In this document: positions 22,285 to 33,674 of the stretch, piece after piece | Numbering within the stretch: position 1 is the first letter of the stretch | Layout of the letters: each line of letters starts with the position of its first letter | DNA from: Marsupella aquatica | Lineage: Eukaryota; Marchantiophyta | DNA: 64,000 bases | Direction of reading: 5' to 3' | Assembly: GCA_973895155.1 (NCBI GenBank) | Contig: OZ316894.1 | Coordinates: forward strand, 16,988,001-17,052,000 | Notes under the pieces: generated by a model | Told to the model about the DNA's origin: nothing | Database searches by the model: none | The model's input: the letters and a program-made list of their open reading frames with translations, nothing else | Translations under genes and position numbers: made by a program

Positions 22285-23932
22285 AGTTGAAGATTAATTT
22301 TGTAGACCAGAAGGCCATCAGGGTCGTTTATTTTAGGTCACGGTTGTGGTCGAAGTCGGAGTCGAAAGACTATCATTGGAGGTGGTGATATAGGCAGCAT
22401 CCAGTGCGTAGTGGTATTTCACCAAAGTCTAGCCTTCGTCACGGTGTCCCCCGGATTGATAAAAACGCGTTCTATTACGGAATCTAAGTTTGGTCTTGTT
22501 CTGATGCATGGCCTTTTCGCCCTAGTTCGGGGATTTTGAATTGAGAAGGAGTTCATCCTTGCATGCACAGGATGAAACGCTTGGCTGCAGGTGGACCATC
22601 AGACAGGATTTAGTCCTACGAAACTCCGATGTTGCCTGAATTTAAGACATGGTTGATTCGTGATGTTGAATGGACACCATCAGTGGCTAATTTATCTTCG
22701 CGCATAGTTCATATATTTGTTTAGGATCAATGCACGTGGAAAAGTGTGCTCGAGTTATGGGAAGATTTTCACTACAATCAGCAGCTATCAATGGACAGAG
22801 ATCTGTTTTTACTTCACTTCGGCCCAACAGGTATACGATGCGCTCGATTTGTTATCCGAACTTGGTTGCAACTCACTCAATGAAAACTTCCTGAATTCGC
22901 TGAGTGATTAGGCAAGTATTGTATGTGAATAGTTTCCAACCATTCAGGCCAGCGTTACTGTTGGTTGTTGGATCAAGATCTACATGATTCTCTGCTGCCA
23001 CTTTCTTTAATGATTCTAAATTTGAGGGCCGATTCTCACTGTTCCGAAAGGCTCTCCAGTTCAGCAGTTCGCCTGCGCGTCTCACCTTTACTTCCCTATG
23101 AAGGGTGGTGTTATATATACCTGGAAAATGTTCATTTCCAATCTCTGCCGCGCAATCAAAGTTTGTTTGACCGAAGTTGTAAATTTGCGAACTTATTCAA
23201 AGACCCGTTTCATCCCGCAGATGCATAATTCTCTATGTTCGTAAATCTGGATTGAGTGTGGCCATTCCTTAGGTTCAGACAAACCGTTTCATGTGTATAA
23301 CCTCAGGTCAAAAGCACTCTGCTCTCTGATTTTGGGGTTTGTTTAGTACCTGTAGTCCTAGGGAGATATACTGGCGTGGTTGCTGGGGTTTTCCAGGAAG
23401 AGCAGTTGCGCAGACTACTTATGGATTGCATGGCCTACATCTCCAGAGTAGTGTGCTTCTGCATACACTGGCTTAAGAATGTCGACATTCCAAAGTTTTC
23501 TTTGGAATTTACGTAACACTCGTGAAGAAGTGTCGACACAAGTCCAAATTTCATAAACTGTGGAAACCGCTCCTGTTAACTCAAATAAACTATATGGGGA
23601 GGCTCTAAAAAATTGATCAATCCTGCAATCAACCGTCCTGCAGGTAAGTCACGAAACGGAGGGGCGGTTTAGCAATGAGCTCGAGTAGGTACGATCACCC
23701 CCTCACACAGGTAAGTCGTGAAACTGAGGGTGCCTTAGCAAAGAGCTCGAGTGGCCACGCAAAGATCGCTCTAAGCTGCCAATGCCATGACCAGTGACCG
23801 CAGACATGTTATTGCGAGTCACGCAGCTGCCATGGCCTGCACCGCTGCCCCAACACTATTGATATTCTGGTCCTCTTGTTTGTTGTCAACAACGAGAGAA
23901 TTTTGGCATTTCATCTGACTCAATTCTGTTTT
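22285..23932. other. RPS26 3' UTR and non-coding region
   Basis: The first part is presumed 3' UTR. Near 23640-23760 the phrase 'caggtaagtcacgaaacggaggg ... gagctcgagt' is tandemly repeated (about 66 bp apart). No coding exon is recognised. Confidence 0.45.
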
Positions 23933-23935
23933 TAA

Positions 23936-24066
23936 TCCACCACTGGGTCACATAATTGGAGACTTCTCCCTTTTTCACATTTCTCTCCTCTACCATGAGA
24001 CTTTGCTCCACAATTTCAGGTGAAACCTGGTGGATCCATCCAGGTTTTGTCATGGACAGTGGCGCT
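23936..24066. mobile_element. TAA-type MITE, copy 2 (reverse of copy 1)
   Basis: Starts after TAA (23933-23935) with tccaccactgggtcac and ends gtcatggacagtggcgct before TGA, a possibly mutated TAA. The subterminal block gtgaaacctggtggatccat (24020-24039) is the reverse complement of the block in the copy at 19019-19171. Ends are more diverged than in copy 1. Confidence 0.65.
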
Positions 24067-24069
24067 TGA

Positions 24070-25880
24070 ATTACAAATATGAGCTCAGTCGAACAGAGTC
24101 AAACAAAGAATTAGAATGCATCAAGCAACAGTGATGTCTAGTTATATCACACTTATCTGTCTTAGGTAAATATAGGAGCTCAGTTGAACAAAGATTTAAT
24201 CCACACTTCTCAGTCTCGGCGTCACAGAGCTTCCATTTCTATCCTTCTCCAGTCCACCATTGTCAGGTGCTCCTCACTTGCACTCAGCTCCACCTCTCTT
24301 ACAGCAAGAAGTACTGTAGGTCTCGTTCACCAAATTGTCTAGTTTGAACTCAGGCTGAAGCACCTCCTGGAGGCCTTGTTGCAGTTTGAGCATGTATTCT
24401 AAGTGTGAGTCATGTGAATTGTTGACACTGAGTTCTAATGTTACCTCACCCTGAATTCAAGTGAAACTAATGGTAGACTGACCCAGGATTGACTACCTTA
24501 CTGAAAACTCTACTGATAACAAAAAGTGTATTAGACAAGAGCTAGAATTAGAGCTAGAGAACCACAGGTTTGTTTACCTTATGTTGGTGCCTTTCAGCAA
24601 ATTTCCAGCTGGTAAAATGAGCACTGAACAACGTTGTACGTTTCCTTCACCTGTGCAGGACAGCCTCACCATTCATGGATTCCTCTTGAGCTTTGAGCTT
24701 ATCAAGTCTTCCACCTAGATCAAGTATCATTCTTCGCTAATGATCTCTGAACTGACCAAGCAGCCAAGACCAAAAGTGACACATCAATTCCCAGCCCCGC
24801 CCACCAGCTTCCAATTAGGATTGGGAAGACTCAAAGCAGAATTTCACATACTTCGGTGACATCAAATTTGTCCACTTTTAATGGTTCTCATTGATTTGAA
24901 AGTTCTAAACTGCCCCTTCAGACTTTTAATTTAAACAAGGGTACAAGGGCCCAAATGCATTAAACCAGAACTCTCCAAAGGGATAGAAGTAGTACAGGGC
25001 CAAGTCTCTGCAGTAGAATGGGGACCGAAGAGACAAAGAGTAGAACCTCCTACAACGAGGTTAACACCAATGGAACCTGAGAGTAATCAGGTTGGTTATT
25101 AAAAATAAATAAATTTAAACAAAATAATTTCAGGATGGTTACTAGTGATGGCCACTAGGGCCCGAGTTTGATCAAAAATAGAACGATCAGCATCTCTAAC
25201 TGGGGATCTTTAACAGTAGTTCAAACTATTTGAGTTCACACGATTTGAAGTTGGGGAATGTTACTCTAAATTAAGATTCGTACTAAAATTCAAGGCATGA
25301 GTTCTTTCATCATATTACAAACTATGATACTCGATAGAATGTTCAGCCTTGCTTTCAGATTTACTCACCCTCATCAGAGCTACAATGGGCATCCTCAAAT
25401 AATTAGAAAGGGCCGATCCCATGCTCATCATTGAATCAGTTTCTCCAAATTCTCTTGTTCAGCTTTCTGGAGCTTTGTGACTCTTCAAACAAAGTGCTCT
25501 CAGTGTGCATCTGACCCTGATCTTTTGCTTACATCTTACTCCTTCCACAATTTAAAGACAACTATAAAATAGAGTGAAAACACACCAAACAGTGTGACAA
25601 CACATAAGTAGTGCAACACAGTACACAGTCTTGAATTGGTGTGACCCCACCTAACTTAGTAAGACTTCAATACTTGTAGTCTGTTCGTGTTGTGAGGAAA
25701 AACGTACTCACAGTACCTGCTTTACTAGCAAACCCAGGCCCTAGCTAGCCAAAACTTGGTTTCAAACATCTTAACTTTTGTGTCATTTTTTAAGAAAAAC
25801 AATTTTGAGACTCCTCTTTTGGGCAGCAAACTCCCTAGTTTTAGAAATGCAAAAGTCAGCCTAAATTAAAAGGTATTACG
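24070..25880. other. non-coding region, nothing recognised
   Basis: AT-rich with stop codons in all frames; no ORF of note, RNA gene or transposon end found. Confidence 0.45.
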
Positions 25881-25889
25881 CAACTAGAT

Positions 25890-26170
25890 TCTATTGTTTG
25901 TGACCAATATTGCTAATGTGGCTCAACGTGGAGTGAGGGATATTGGAACAAGCTTCCCATGGGGATCATAAAAGTTACTTTCTATGACTTGCTAGCAAAA
26001 ATCATTGTCTGCTCAGATCATACAATATCTAGTGAGAGATGAAGCTAGGAAATATTGTGCTGAAATGGTCACCAGAAGTGATCTACAGTCAAGACCAGCC
26101 AGCAGTCTCAAAGCAATGGCTCTGATGACATCTCAGTCTAGACTTGTCAAAGTACACTCATCCTTGTAAA
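25890..26170. repeat. dispersed repeat, copy 1 (second copy at about 29520-29810)
   Basis: gtgaccaatattgctaatgt, then ggatattggaacaagcttcc and ccatggggatca match gtgaccaatagtgctgatgt, ggattttggaataaaattcc and ccatggggatcc at 29538-29606. Later phrases (ctcagtctagacttg against ctcagtctacatcttg) keep the same order. This is an unclassified transposon-derived repeat in direct orientation. Confidence 0.7.
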
Positions 26171-26585
26171 GCCCCTTTAAAGAAGTACTGCTCATTCTTG
26201 TATATCCCCCTCAGATATCATTCTAGTGCTGAAATGGTCATCTGAGCCATTATTTTAAGACTCCTGCCCATTCTGAGGGAGATATACAAGAATGGGCAGG
26301 AGTCTTAAAGTAATTGCTCAGATGACATATCTCAGTCTACACTTGTCAGAGTATGCTCGTCCTTGTAAAGCCCCTTAATTAAGTACTGCTTGTTCTTGTA
26401 ACTCCACCTAAGTATCATTCTTCTACAGCTGGTTCTTGTCAATCCCCCTAAGTATCTTTCTTCTAACACTTGTTCTTGTAATACCCCCTAAGTAGTCCCT
26501 CTAATGAAGTACAGCTCGTTCTTGTAAATTCACCTAGTGTCATTCTTGTAAAATCTTCCCTAAGTAGCTTAAAGTGGTTGAAGCC
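26150..26585. repeat. tandem repeat 'cttgtaa...ccctaagta'
   Basis: Phrases such as 'ttcttgtaa', 'cccctaagta' and 'aagtactgctcgttcttgta' recur about eight times at 40-70 bp spacing. The strong hairpin at 26238-26325 lies inside it. Confidence 0.7.
26238..26325. repeat. 37-bp inverted repeat (hairpin), two mismatches
   Basis: The left arm (26238-26274, containing aagactcctgcccattct) pairs with the right arm (26289-26325, containing agaatgggcaggagtctt) at 35 of 37 positions around a 14-nt loop. The arms are unlikely by chance and could form a stable RNA hairpin if transcribed. Confidence 0.85.
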
Positions 26586-27250
26586 GCTTGAAATTCAGAA
26601 CAACAAAGCACGCTATCTCGAAAGAAGGTGGTGAAGGAGATGATGGCTATGGTGCAAAGAAGAACTCAATGCAGAGAACAAGGGAGGGGAGGGAGATCCG
26701 AGTAAAAGGAAATCAACGGGGCGAAACAAATTCTGGCAGGCCTTCACAAAATGTTTGTAAGCTTTACCACCTTCTCCATCTGGCTTTGTGAGCGAGAGAG
26801 TCCCACAGAGAGTTGAACAAACGAGCTGAGAGCAAAAATGCAATTTGGTTGAAAGGCGGAGGTAGCATTTTTGTGAGAGAAAATGATCCAATTTGGGGAG
26901 ACAATGAAACCAAGGGGATGCAAGTGGCCTCAAGTTCACTTGCTCCACCTCGGCAAGTGCTTTAATTAGTTCATTTGACGCACTGCTCAGGAGCCCTAGT
27001 TTGGGGATCGAGAAGAGGGATGAATTTTTGATGCACAGTCTGGTGATAGAAATGAAGAGAGAATCTGCTTTGACACCCCCTAGTCTAGTCAGGACATGAA
27101 GACGTAGCACATTGTTGGTAAATGAAAGCCTTCCATCGTCCCATCCCGGTGAGTTTGGAGGTAGTAAGAGGGGAAAGGACAGGAGGGAGGGAGAATTTGA
27201 GATTATCACATCACTGAGCTTGTCAGTTTGTCCAGCGTAATGCATTGTAG
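26586..27250. other. open but unrecognised region, possible gene relic
   Basis: A 210-codon frame is open on the minus strand (27245-26613), but it is rich in Ser, Leu and His and shows no domain. The plus strand of the same segment has a 60-codon open stretch ending near 27100 with phrases SFDALLRSPSLGIEKRDEFL and VIEMKRESAL, which look more protein-like. Neither has splice or family support. It could be a decayed gene copy. Confidence 0.3.
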
Positions 27251-28880
27251 CTTACACATGCTCTCTAGTGAATCCAACTTAGAATTGGAATGATTTGAGG
27301 ATGAGGTTAGAAAATCCTATGGTTCAGTTGAGGATGGTGGGGGCTTTCAGTCAAATTAGGGTTTACATTTGTACATCATGTTCTGAGTGCCATGGTTGAC
27401 TCTCACCCTTGCCAAGGCAGTAAACTTTGTCCTTTGCTAGCATTTATTAGACCAAAAGCCAGCTTTGAAACTTACAGGAGCCTCAAAGGAGACATGGAAC
27501 TTTGCGAACCCAAGTACAAGGATTATTCTAGACCATGTGGTAAAGGAAGGGTAGCGAATGCTGCCTTGTGGCCAAGATAAAACAAGTGGGGACGTTCAGA
27601 ACAATTTCCACAGGATAAATTTGCAATTTGGTGACAATGAGGTTCACTCAAAGAACATTAGATAAATAAAGAAGTATCTTGTAAGGCCATTTCGGATCTC
27701 TTGGCAATTGAAGTTAGACTCTCTTCACTGTCAACCTCCTGTCAAACTAAGACACACTAGCAGTACTCACTACATCATTACTTGTCTAAGGCTCTCTAAG
27801 TGAACCTATGACTCTCCTTGAGACATTGTATCATGTGCACGTACGAACAGTCAACGAAATGAAAATTCTTAAAACTTCTGACTTCAGGCTTGGAGGTAAG
27901 TTTATGAATTCTTACTTAGTTCATAGTTTGTAGTCACCAATTCATACTTGATTGAAATTAAGATTTCAAATTTTCTGGGATACATCAGGAGAGGAAACAG
28001 GAAGTCCAGACAAGACAGAATGTTAAGAAATGACGTATATTGACAATGACGTTTAACCACCTAAGCATTTACAACATGAGAGTTTTGCTCAGAAACATCC
28101 TTTTACACGATTAGTATCAAACCTTATGGCTTGTTATGCATAGTTTTTCAATGTTCTTGTTTCATATTTGTAAGTGTGTTGGTTTTGGCATTTCTTTGCA
28201 AGAGTTCACGGACTCATGATTTTCCAGATACTCGAGCATCCAATTCGCATTTGGACAATGCAATTTGGACGCTTCAATGTTGGGCAACATATGAATACCC
28301 CATATGCCTCAAGTGGGTCAAGTGGAAATGTGAAGGGTCAGCAAGTCGCTTTGAAGCTCAACCCTGAATTCTACCTGTGGCGAGGTGCACCTTTTAAAGT
28401 TTTCCATGATGTTCCATCTCTGAGAAAGGTTTCTTGGATCAAGTTTTTAATGTAGGCCATAGGTCAAATGCAGTTTGATGCAAAAATATTCATTTGGAGC
28501 ATCAAGTAACACCTGACTTTGGTTCAACATTCCTCATTTTAGCGCCACTTGTAGTCTAGAGAACATCAATGATACTCTATATAGTATCCATTCCATACGC
28601 TACCAAGCCAAAATGAGGCTAGAGAGACACCAGTGCCGCTTTCTTTCTCTCTTCTTAGAGGCGGGTCTAGTATAATACATGTGTTATAATTAGTCTTGGT
28701 AAGTCAAACCTATTTATGGTTCCACAAGGAGGTTAAACTAAAATTAGTTTATTGACCCCTTGGTCATGTAAGTTTGATGTTATTCAACAACTAAGTTAGA
28801 ACACATATTAAAGAATTGCATATTGAAATAGGTTTGAATATGAAGATGATAGGAAAAAATGAGTAGATTATTCATGGAAA
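27251..28880. other. non-coding region, one unrecognised ORF
   Basis: A 93-codon plus-strand frame at 28174-28455 contains FGRFNVGQHMNTPYASSGSS and ALKLNPEFYLWRGAPFKVFH. It matches no family I know and has no clear exon partners. The rest is unrecognised. Confidence 0.35.
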
Positions 28881-28889
28881 AAGTGCATG

Positions 28890-29200
28890 TATAACATACC
28901 CTCTCAGGATGTTGACTATCAAAAATCTTAGGAACCATATGTCATCCAAAATATGTATTTTTGAGAGAAATTAACTAAATTTTTATAAAGCATAACAGAC
29001 TAAAAAAGATATTATAAAATCATATTTATAAAATTTTCTCTAATATATATTTTTATAAAATAAAACATTTTATTATTATTGAAAATAGAGAATATTTTTG
29101 GATTTATTTTTTATAAAATAGGTCTATTCATATTAGGCTAGAATTGCAAGTGGTACCCCAAAATATACACTTAGTTAACCCCCTCCCCCCGAGCATACCT
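28890..29200. repeat. dispersed ~300-bp AT-rich repeat, copy 1 of 4
   Basis: Ordered phrases: 'aggaaccatatgtcatccaaaa', 'aaattaactaaatttttataaag', 'ttctctaatat', 'attgaaaatagagaatattt', 'gctagaattgcaagtggtac', 'cccaaaatatacacttagtt', 'aaccccct'. The same series appears at about 46400-46690, 48440-48720, and 57950-58066 continued at 62128-62290. All copies have the same orientation. Confidence 0.8.
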
Positions 29201-29519
29201 TTGGTGCTCCTATGTCCATAGAGTTTATGCAAATCCGGATGCAAATTGCTATAGAAGGCCAAAGGGTTTTTTAATTACATTCTTTTGGTATATCTTTCTC
29301 CATAATAGTCAAAGTGTTTCTTATGTTCCCTTGGTGTTTCTTTTTCCATAGTAACCAAATGATTTCTTATGTTGCCTTGGTAAATAGTACAATAGTTGAA
29401 TAGTTTCTTTCTAACTATGGCTATTTTTCAAATTTCAATTGTTTATACAGTTACAAGGTCTAACTGTTTCTCTTTGACTTGTTTCAAACACACATAGTCT
29501 TGTTTAGTGCTTTTGGCAT

Positions 29520-29810
29520 AACAAACTATTCTTATTTGTGACCAATAGTGCTGATGTGGCTGCACGTGCTTCCAAGGATTTTGGAATAAAATTCCCATGG
29601 GGATCCGTAAAAAACTGTATAATATGCAAAATTGCTAATCAGTTGATTTTCACCAGATAGAAATCTCATTTCTTAAGATGTACTCTCACACCATACTTCC
29701 CATTATACTAAATGTTTTTGATAATAAAAACGCAAAGTCACTAGGATGACATGTCAGGCTTGCTTTGCTTTTATGCTCAGTCTACATCTTGATTGTACTT
29801 GACTTGTAGG
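29520..29810. repeat. dispersed repeat, copy 2 (see 25890-26170)
   Basis: Shares gtgaccaatagtgctgatgt, the ggattttggaataa block and ccatggggatcc with the copy at 25890. Confidence 0.65.
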
Positions 29811-30180
29811 TGTTTCTATGGAGACACTTTTAAATGAGACAGAAGCATACACCTAGATTAGAAATTGTTGGGTACAGTGCATTCCAAAGATTGTAGAATT
29901 CAATGAATTCTATTGCAATGTAGATGAAGTGTGCATGGACAAGTCATCTATATTTTGACAAGTCATCAGTCTTGCAACCGAATCTATTAATTAGTGGCTC
30001 AAGAATTGGCATAAGTATACAATCCAACCAATTTGTATTGTGTCTGTCATATTCCTATCGTAAGCAATGTACTATATTAATTAATGTATTGGATGTGATT
30101 TTGCAGAACTTCTGACACAAGAAGTGGCGATGGCAGCAAGAAAAGCTCTGAGGACGATTTATATTTCTGTCATGCTTCAT

Positions 30181-30292
30181 GGAAATATACATGAAGATAA
30201 CATTTTGGTTGTGGAAAGTGGTGTTTGAACTCTTGATTTTGAGTCCCACACCACTTTCAACAACAAGAATGTTATCGTCATGTATGTCTCCA
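30181..30292. repeat. fold-back with ~52-nt arms and an 8-nt loop
   Basis: The left arm (30181-30232, containing gataacattttggttgtgg and aaagtggtgt) is matched by the reverse complement of the right arm (30241-30292, containing acaccactttcaac and aagaatgttatcgtcatgta) with roughly ten mismatches or small indels. The loop is ttgatttt. This size, mismatch level and short loop resemble plant MIRNA or inverted-duplication hairpins. Confidence 0.8.
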
Positions 30293-30462
30293 TTCAAGTT
30301 ATAGGAAGTTCCCACAACCAGAATAATCCACACCAGCACCGCAGAATGTATAAGAGAGCCTGAGCAATTGGAAGACATCATCTTGAAGAACACTCCAATG
30401 AAAACATCAACTGAATTTTTTTACAAAAAGATACTATTTTTTTATTAGGTTTGTACCTTAGC

Positions 30463-30562
30463 NNNNNNNNNNNNNNNNNNNNNNNNNNNNNNNNNNNNNN
30501 NNNNNNNNNNNNNNNNNNNNNNNNNNNNNNNNNNNNNNNNNNNNNNNNNNNNNNNNNNNNNN
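30463..30562. other. assembly gap (100 N)
   Basis: Exactly 100 consecutive N. The size is probably conventional, and repeats flank it on the right. Confidence 1.
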
Positions 30563-30606
30563 CGAAACAGCTGTAAGATTTAGTGTTTCATATTTACGAC
30601 GAAATG

Positions 30607-30683
30607 CACTAATCCGCTGTTGACTGGAGATACGGTACATGAGTGTATGTCACCATAGTTTGTTGGTACAGTACTCTACACCT

Positions 30684-30731
<48 letters not shown>

Positions 30732-31500
30732 ATTTCGTGACCATTCCCTATATCAATAAAATGCTTCTTATGCATGCATTGAACTAACTGATAGATGCAG
30801 GGTGTACACTTATAGACCAAAACGTACCTATATATTTACTTTTTTGTACCAACATTTTGTCATTTATGAGGGTCTACCTTCCGGTCAACCTGCACCTATG
30901 CAAATTACATTTTGTTGCGTTTTTACAAAGGAAATAACTGTAGGATGAGGGGATGGCAGACCTGCACTCAACAACTAAATGTGCTTAAATAACCAGAAAT
31001 GTACTTAACTAATTACGAAATGCACTTAAACTGCACTTATCCACCATGCACTTATGCACTGTTGACTGTAGATACGTAGATGACTGTATGTCACCTTAGT
31101 TAGCTAGGACATAGCTGTAGGATTAGGGGATTATTATATGGCAGACCTGCACTCAACCACGAAATGTACTTAATTAATTAATTAAAAATGCACTTAAACC
31201 AAGAACTGCACTTATCCACAATGCACTTATGCATGGTTGACTGTAGATACGGTAGATGACTGTATGTCACCTTAGTACACAGCTGCATGATTAGGGTATT
31301 ATATGGCAGAAATGTACTTAATTAACCAGGAAAAAGTACTTAATTAACCACAAAAATGTGCTTAATTAATTACGATATGCACTTAAACCGAAAACTGCAC
31401 TTATCCGCAATGCACTTATGCACGGTTGACTGTAGATACGGTAGATGACCGTATCTACAGTACCCATAGTTAGTTAGTACGGTATTCTAAACCTGTAGTA
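30607..31500. repeat. ~175-180 bp tandem array running into the SKP1 promoter
   Basis: The core gttgactgtagatacggtag, followed by 'atgactgtatgtcacc', occurs at about 30617, 31063, 31237 and 31419. Between the cores 'aaatgtacttaattaa', 'tgcacttaaacc' and 'gcacttatccacaatgcact' repeat. A (TA)n run interrupts the first interval. The last unit ends a few bases before the TATA motif at 31507. Confidence 0.85.
30688..30728. repeat. (TA)n microsatellite
   Basis: About 20 uninterrupted TA units. Confidence 0.95.
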
Positions 31501-31506
31501 TACCAG

Positions 31507-31513
31507 TATAAAG
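31507..31513 (+). promoter_or_regulatory. candidate TATA box of SKP1
   Basis: TATAAAG lies about 480 bp upstream of the SKP1 ATG and just after the tandem array; composition changes to GC/CT-rich 5' UTR-like sequence right behind it. Assignment as TATA box is inferred from position. Confidence 0.45.
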
Positions 31514-31811
31514 ACGCCGTTTGGCCGCCGTTCCCAATGTCGAGCTCCTTCGACTTCGTTTCATCATTTCGTCCTCAGCTCGCGCCAATTTCTTCCTTCG
31601 TATCGTCGGACTGTCGGAGCTCTAAGCTCTTTCTGTAGAAGCGAGCGAGCGAGCGAGGGCACACCCATTATTGCTGTGGTCGCAACGAAGTGGTTCCATT
31701 GTTCGTCGAAGTCGATTCTCCCAGCAGAGAGGCAGGCAGGCAATTCGTCGGTGCCACTTCTTAGAGCTCCGGTTCTTCGAAGCCGAAGCGAAAAGCGGAG
31801 GCGGAGCGATT

Positions 31812-31908
31812 GATTTTCGGTCGCGCCGCGGTTCCGGAGTTTTTTGACTCCGAAATCGATTGCTTTTTCGGTCGCGCCGCGGTTACGGAGTTTTGGACTA
31901 CGAAATCA
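31812..31908. repeat. duplicated ~53-bp segment in the SKP1 5' UTR
   Basis: ttttcggtcgcgccgcggtt, followed by 'cggag', a T-run, 'gact' and 'cgaaatc', occurs at 31813 and again at 31866. The copies differ by a few bases and the length of the T-run. Confidence 0.85.
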
Positions 31909-31993
31909 ATAATAATTGACAGAAAGGGCAATTCGAAGCGGGGCAGGGAGGGGAGCAGGAAAGAGAGAAGAGCGAGAAGAGAGAGGCAGCGAA

Positions 31994-32785
31994 ATGGCGA
32001 GGGATAACAACAAGGTGAAGCTGAAGTCGTCGGAGGATGACATGTTCGAGGTGGACAAGGCGGTGGCGTACGAGTCGCAGACGGTGAAGAACATGATCGA
32101 GGACTTGGAGTCGACGGATGCCCCGATTCCCTTGCCGAATGTGTCCGGCAAGATCCTGGCCAAGGTCATCGAGTATTGCAAGTACCACGTCGAGTCGCAG
32201 AAGGCGTCAGATGATAAGGCCACCGTTCCAGAGGACGAAGTCAAGCAGTGGGATGCGGAGTTTGTGAAGGTCGACCAGGCTACGCTCTTCGATCTCATCC
32301 TGGTAAGTTTCGGATATAATCCTTTGCTCAGTTTCGTCGCTCGCAGTTAGGGTTTAGCGGTAGTATTCGATGAGTCGGATCGTTTGAATCGTCGTACACA
32401 CTTGGTCTCGGTTAGTTTACATGCCATTCTCGATATGGTCGCTTAGAATTAGGTTGTGCTCTTGTTTCCTAGTTCAGAATATTGCTTTACCGAGGAATTG
32501 GAGAAGCGGACCACTGTCTGAAACTTGTTTACTTCGGTCTTATTCTCCTGCGGCGTGGCCTCGTTTACCGACTAGCTGTTCCTAAATTTGCTGTTTCCTT
32601 CGTTCGTGCAGGCCGCCAATTATTTGAACATAAAGAACTTGCTCGATTTGACTTGTCAAACTGTTGCGGACATGATCAAGGGCAAGACCCCCGAGGAGAT
32701 CAGAAAGACTTTCAATATCAAGAATGACTTCACTCCCGAAGAGGAAGAGGAGGTCAGGAGGGAGAATCAATGGGCCTTTGAATAG
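31994..32785 (+). CDS. SKP1: SKP1-like protein, SCF ubiquitin-ligase adaptor, two exons
   Basis: Exons 31994-32302 (103 codons) and 32612-32785 give 160 residues, the usual SKP1 length. The N-terminal BTB/POZ fold shows [18 protein letters not shown] and [21 protein letters not shown]; the C-terminal Skp1 dimerisation/F-box-binding part shows [40 protein letters not shown] and the terminal [14 protein letters not shown]1 links F-box proteins to Cullin1 in SCF complexes. The single phase-0 intron, after ATLFDLIL, sits at the position common in plant SKP1 genes; it contains a TAGGGTTT motif at 32348. The unusual point is the tandem array just upstream of its promoter. Confidence 0.97.
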
Positions 32786-33670
32786 GTTCTGATTATACCG
32801 CGCGATTGATTTGCGGCCAGCCGTTGTATCGCCAATGGTATCGTCCTCGTCATCGACTGGCGAGAGGGATGGAGAAAGTCATGGAAGTGAGAACGGGGAG
32901 AAGGCCAACAGACCTCAACTCCTTTTGTTTAAAATTTCCGCTAGGCTCCTCTCCAATCGTGTGAATTCTGATATTGACCCTGAATACTGATGGCGTTTTC
33001 AAATACGTCCGTCTTTCCAATCATCCCTCATGATTTGCGATCAGGGAATCGTAGGCCGGCCCTTCACGGGTGGGCATGAAAACATTTTTCCCAAATGACT
33101 TACTTTTTTTCGGCTTTTTTGTTCCATTAAACGTGATGAAAGTTGGACAGAAAGTCGTACTCGGACTTAGAAGCAGTTTGGTCTTAGGGAGTTCTATTGA
33201 AGACAGTGATCAACCTTTAGATATCTTTCCTTTGAGGATCTGGAGATTTCCCTCTAGAGCTTACAGCTGTTGTAGATCAATTTACGAATACTTGTGTTGA
33301 TTGTGATTATTGGTTTATTATTTGAAATTTGAAAGTTCCTGCCGCTGGCTCTACTTGGCACTCGTACTCTGAAGACGCTGGACAGTGTATCTGGGCTCCG
33401 CTTATTTCGGTGAGTTGAGAATAGTTTTCGACGGATGCAGCGTCGATGAATTTACTGGGAGTTCAGAATCAGCCGAGGCAATTCAGTTCACGAAGCAAAT
33501 GTCGGTTCTGTGTCTTACATTCCTAGTCATGGAGTTGGAGTTGGAGTTGGAGTTGGGGCACCTCTTTTTTTGTTCGCTTGTGCACAAAACCGTATGCATT
33601 TGCTCTCGTTAATAGTTCTTTAAAGTTGCCTCTGAGATGACGATTCTCGGCATGTTGGGGCTGATACATG
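32786..33670. other. SKP1 3' UTR and flank
   Basis: Presumed 3' UTR followed by unrecognised sequence. A short (ggagtt)n run lies at 33531-33556. No coding exon is recognised. Confidence 0.45.
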
Positions 33671-33674
33671 TCAC

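Noticed and set aside
30458-30640. 60-codon minus-strand frame ending in unknown residues
   Set aside because: Most of it is the assembly gap translated as X.
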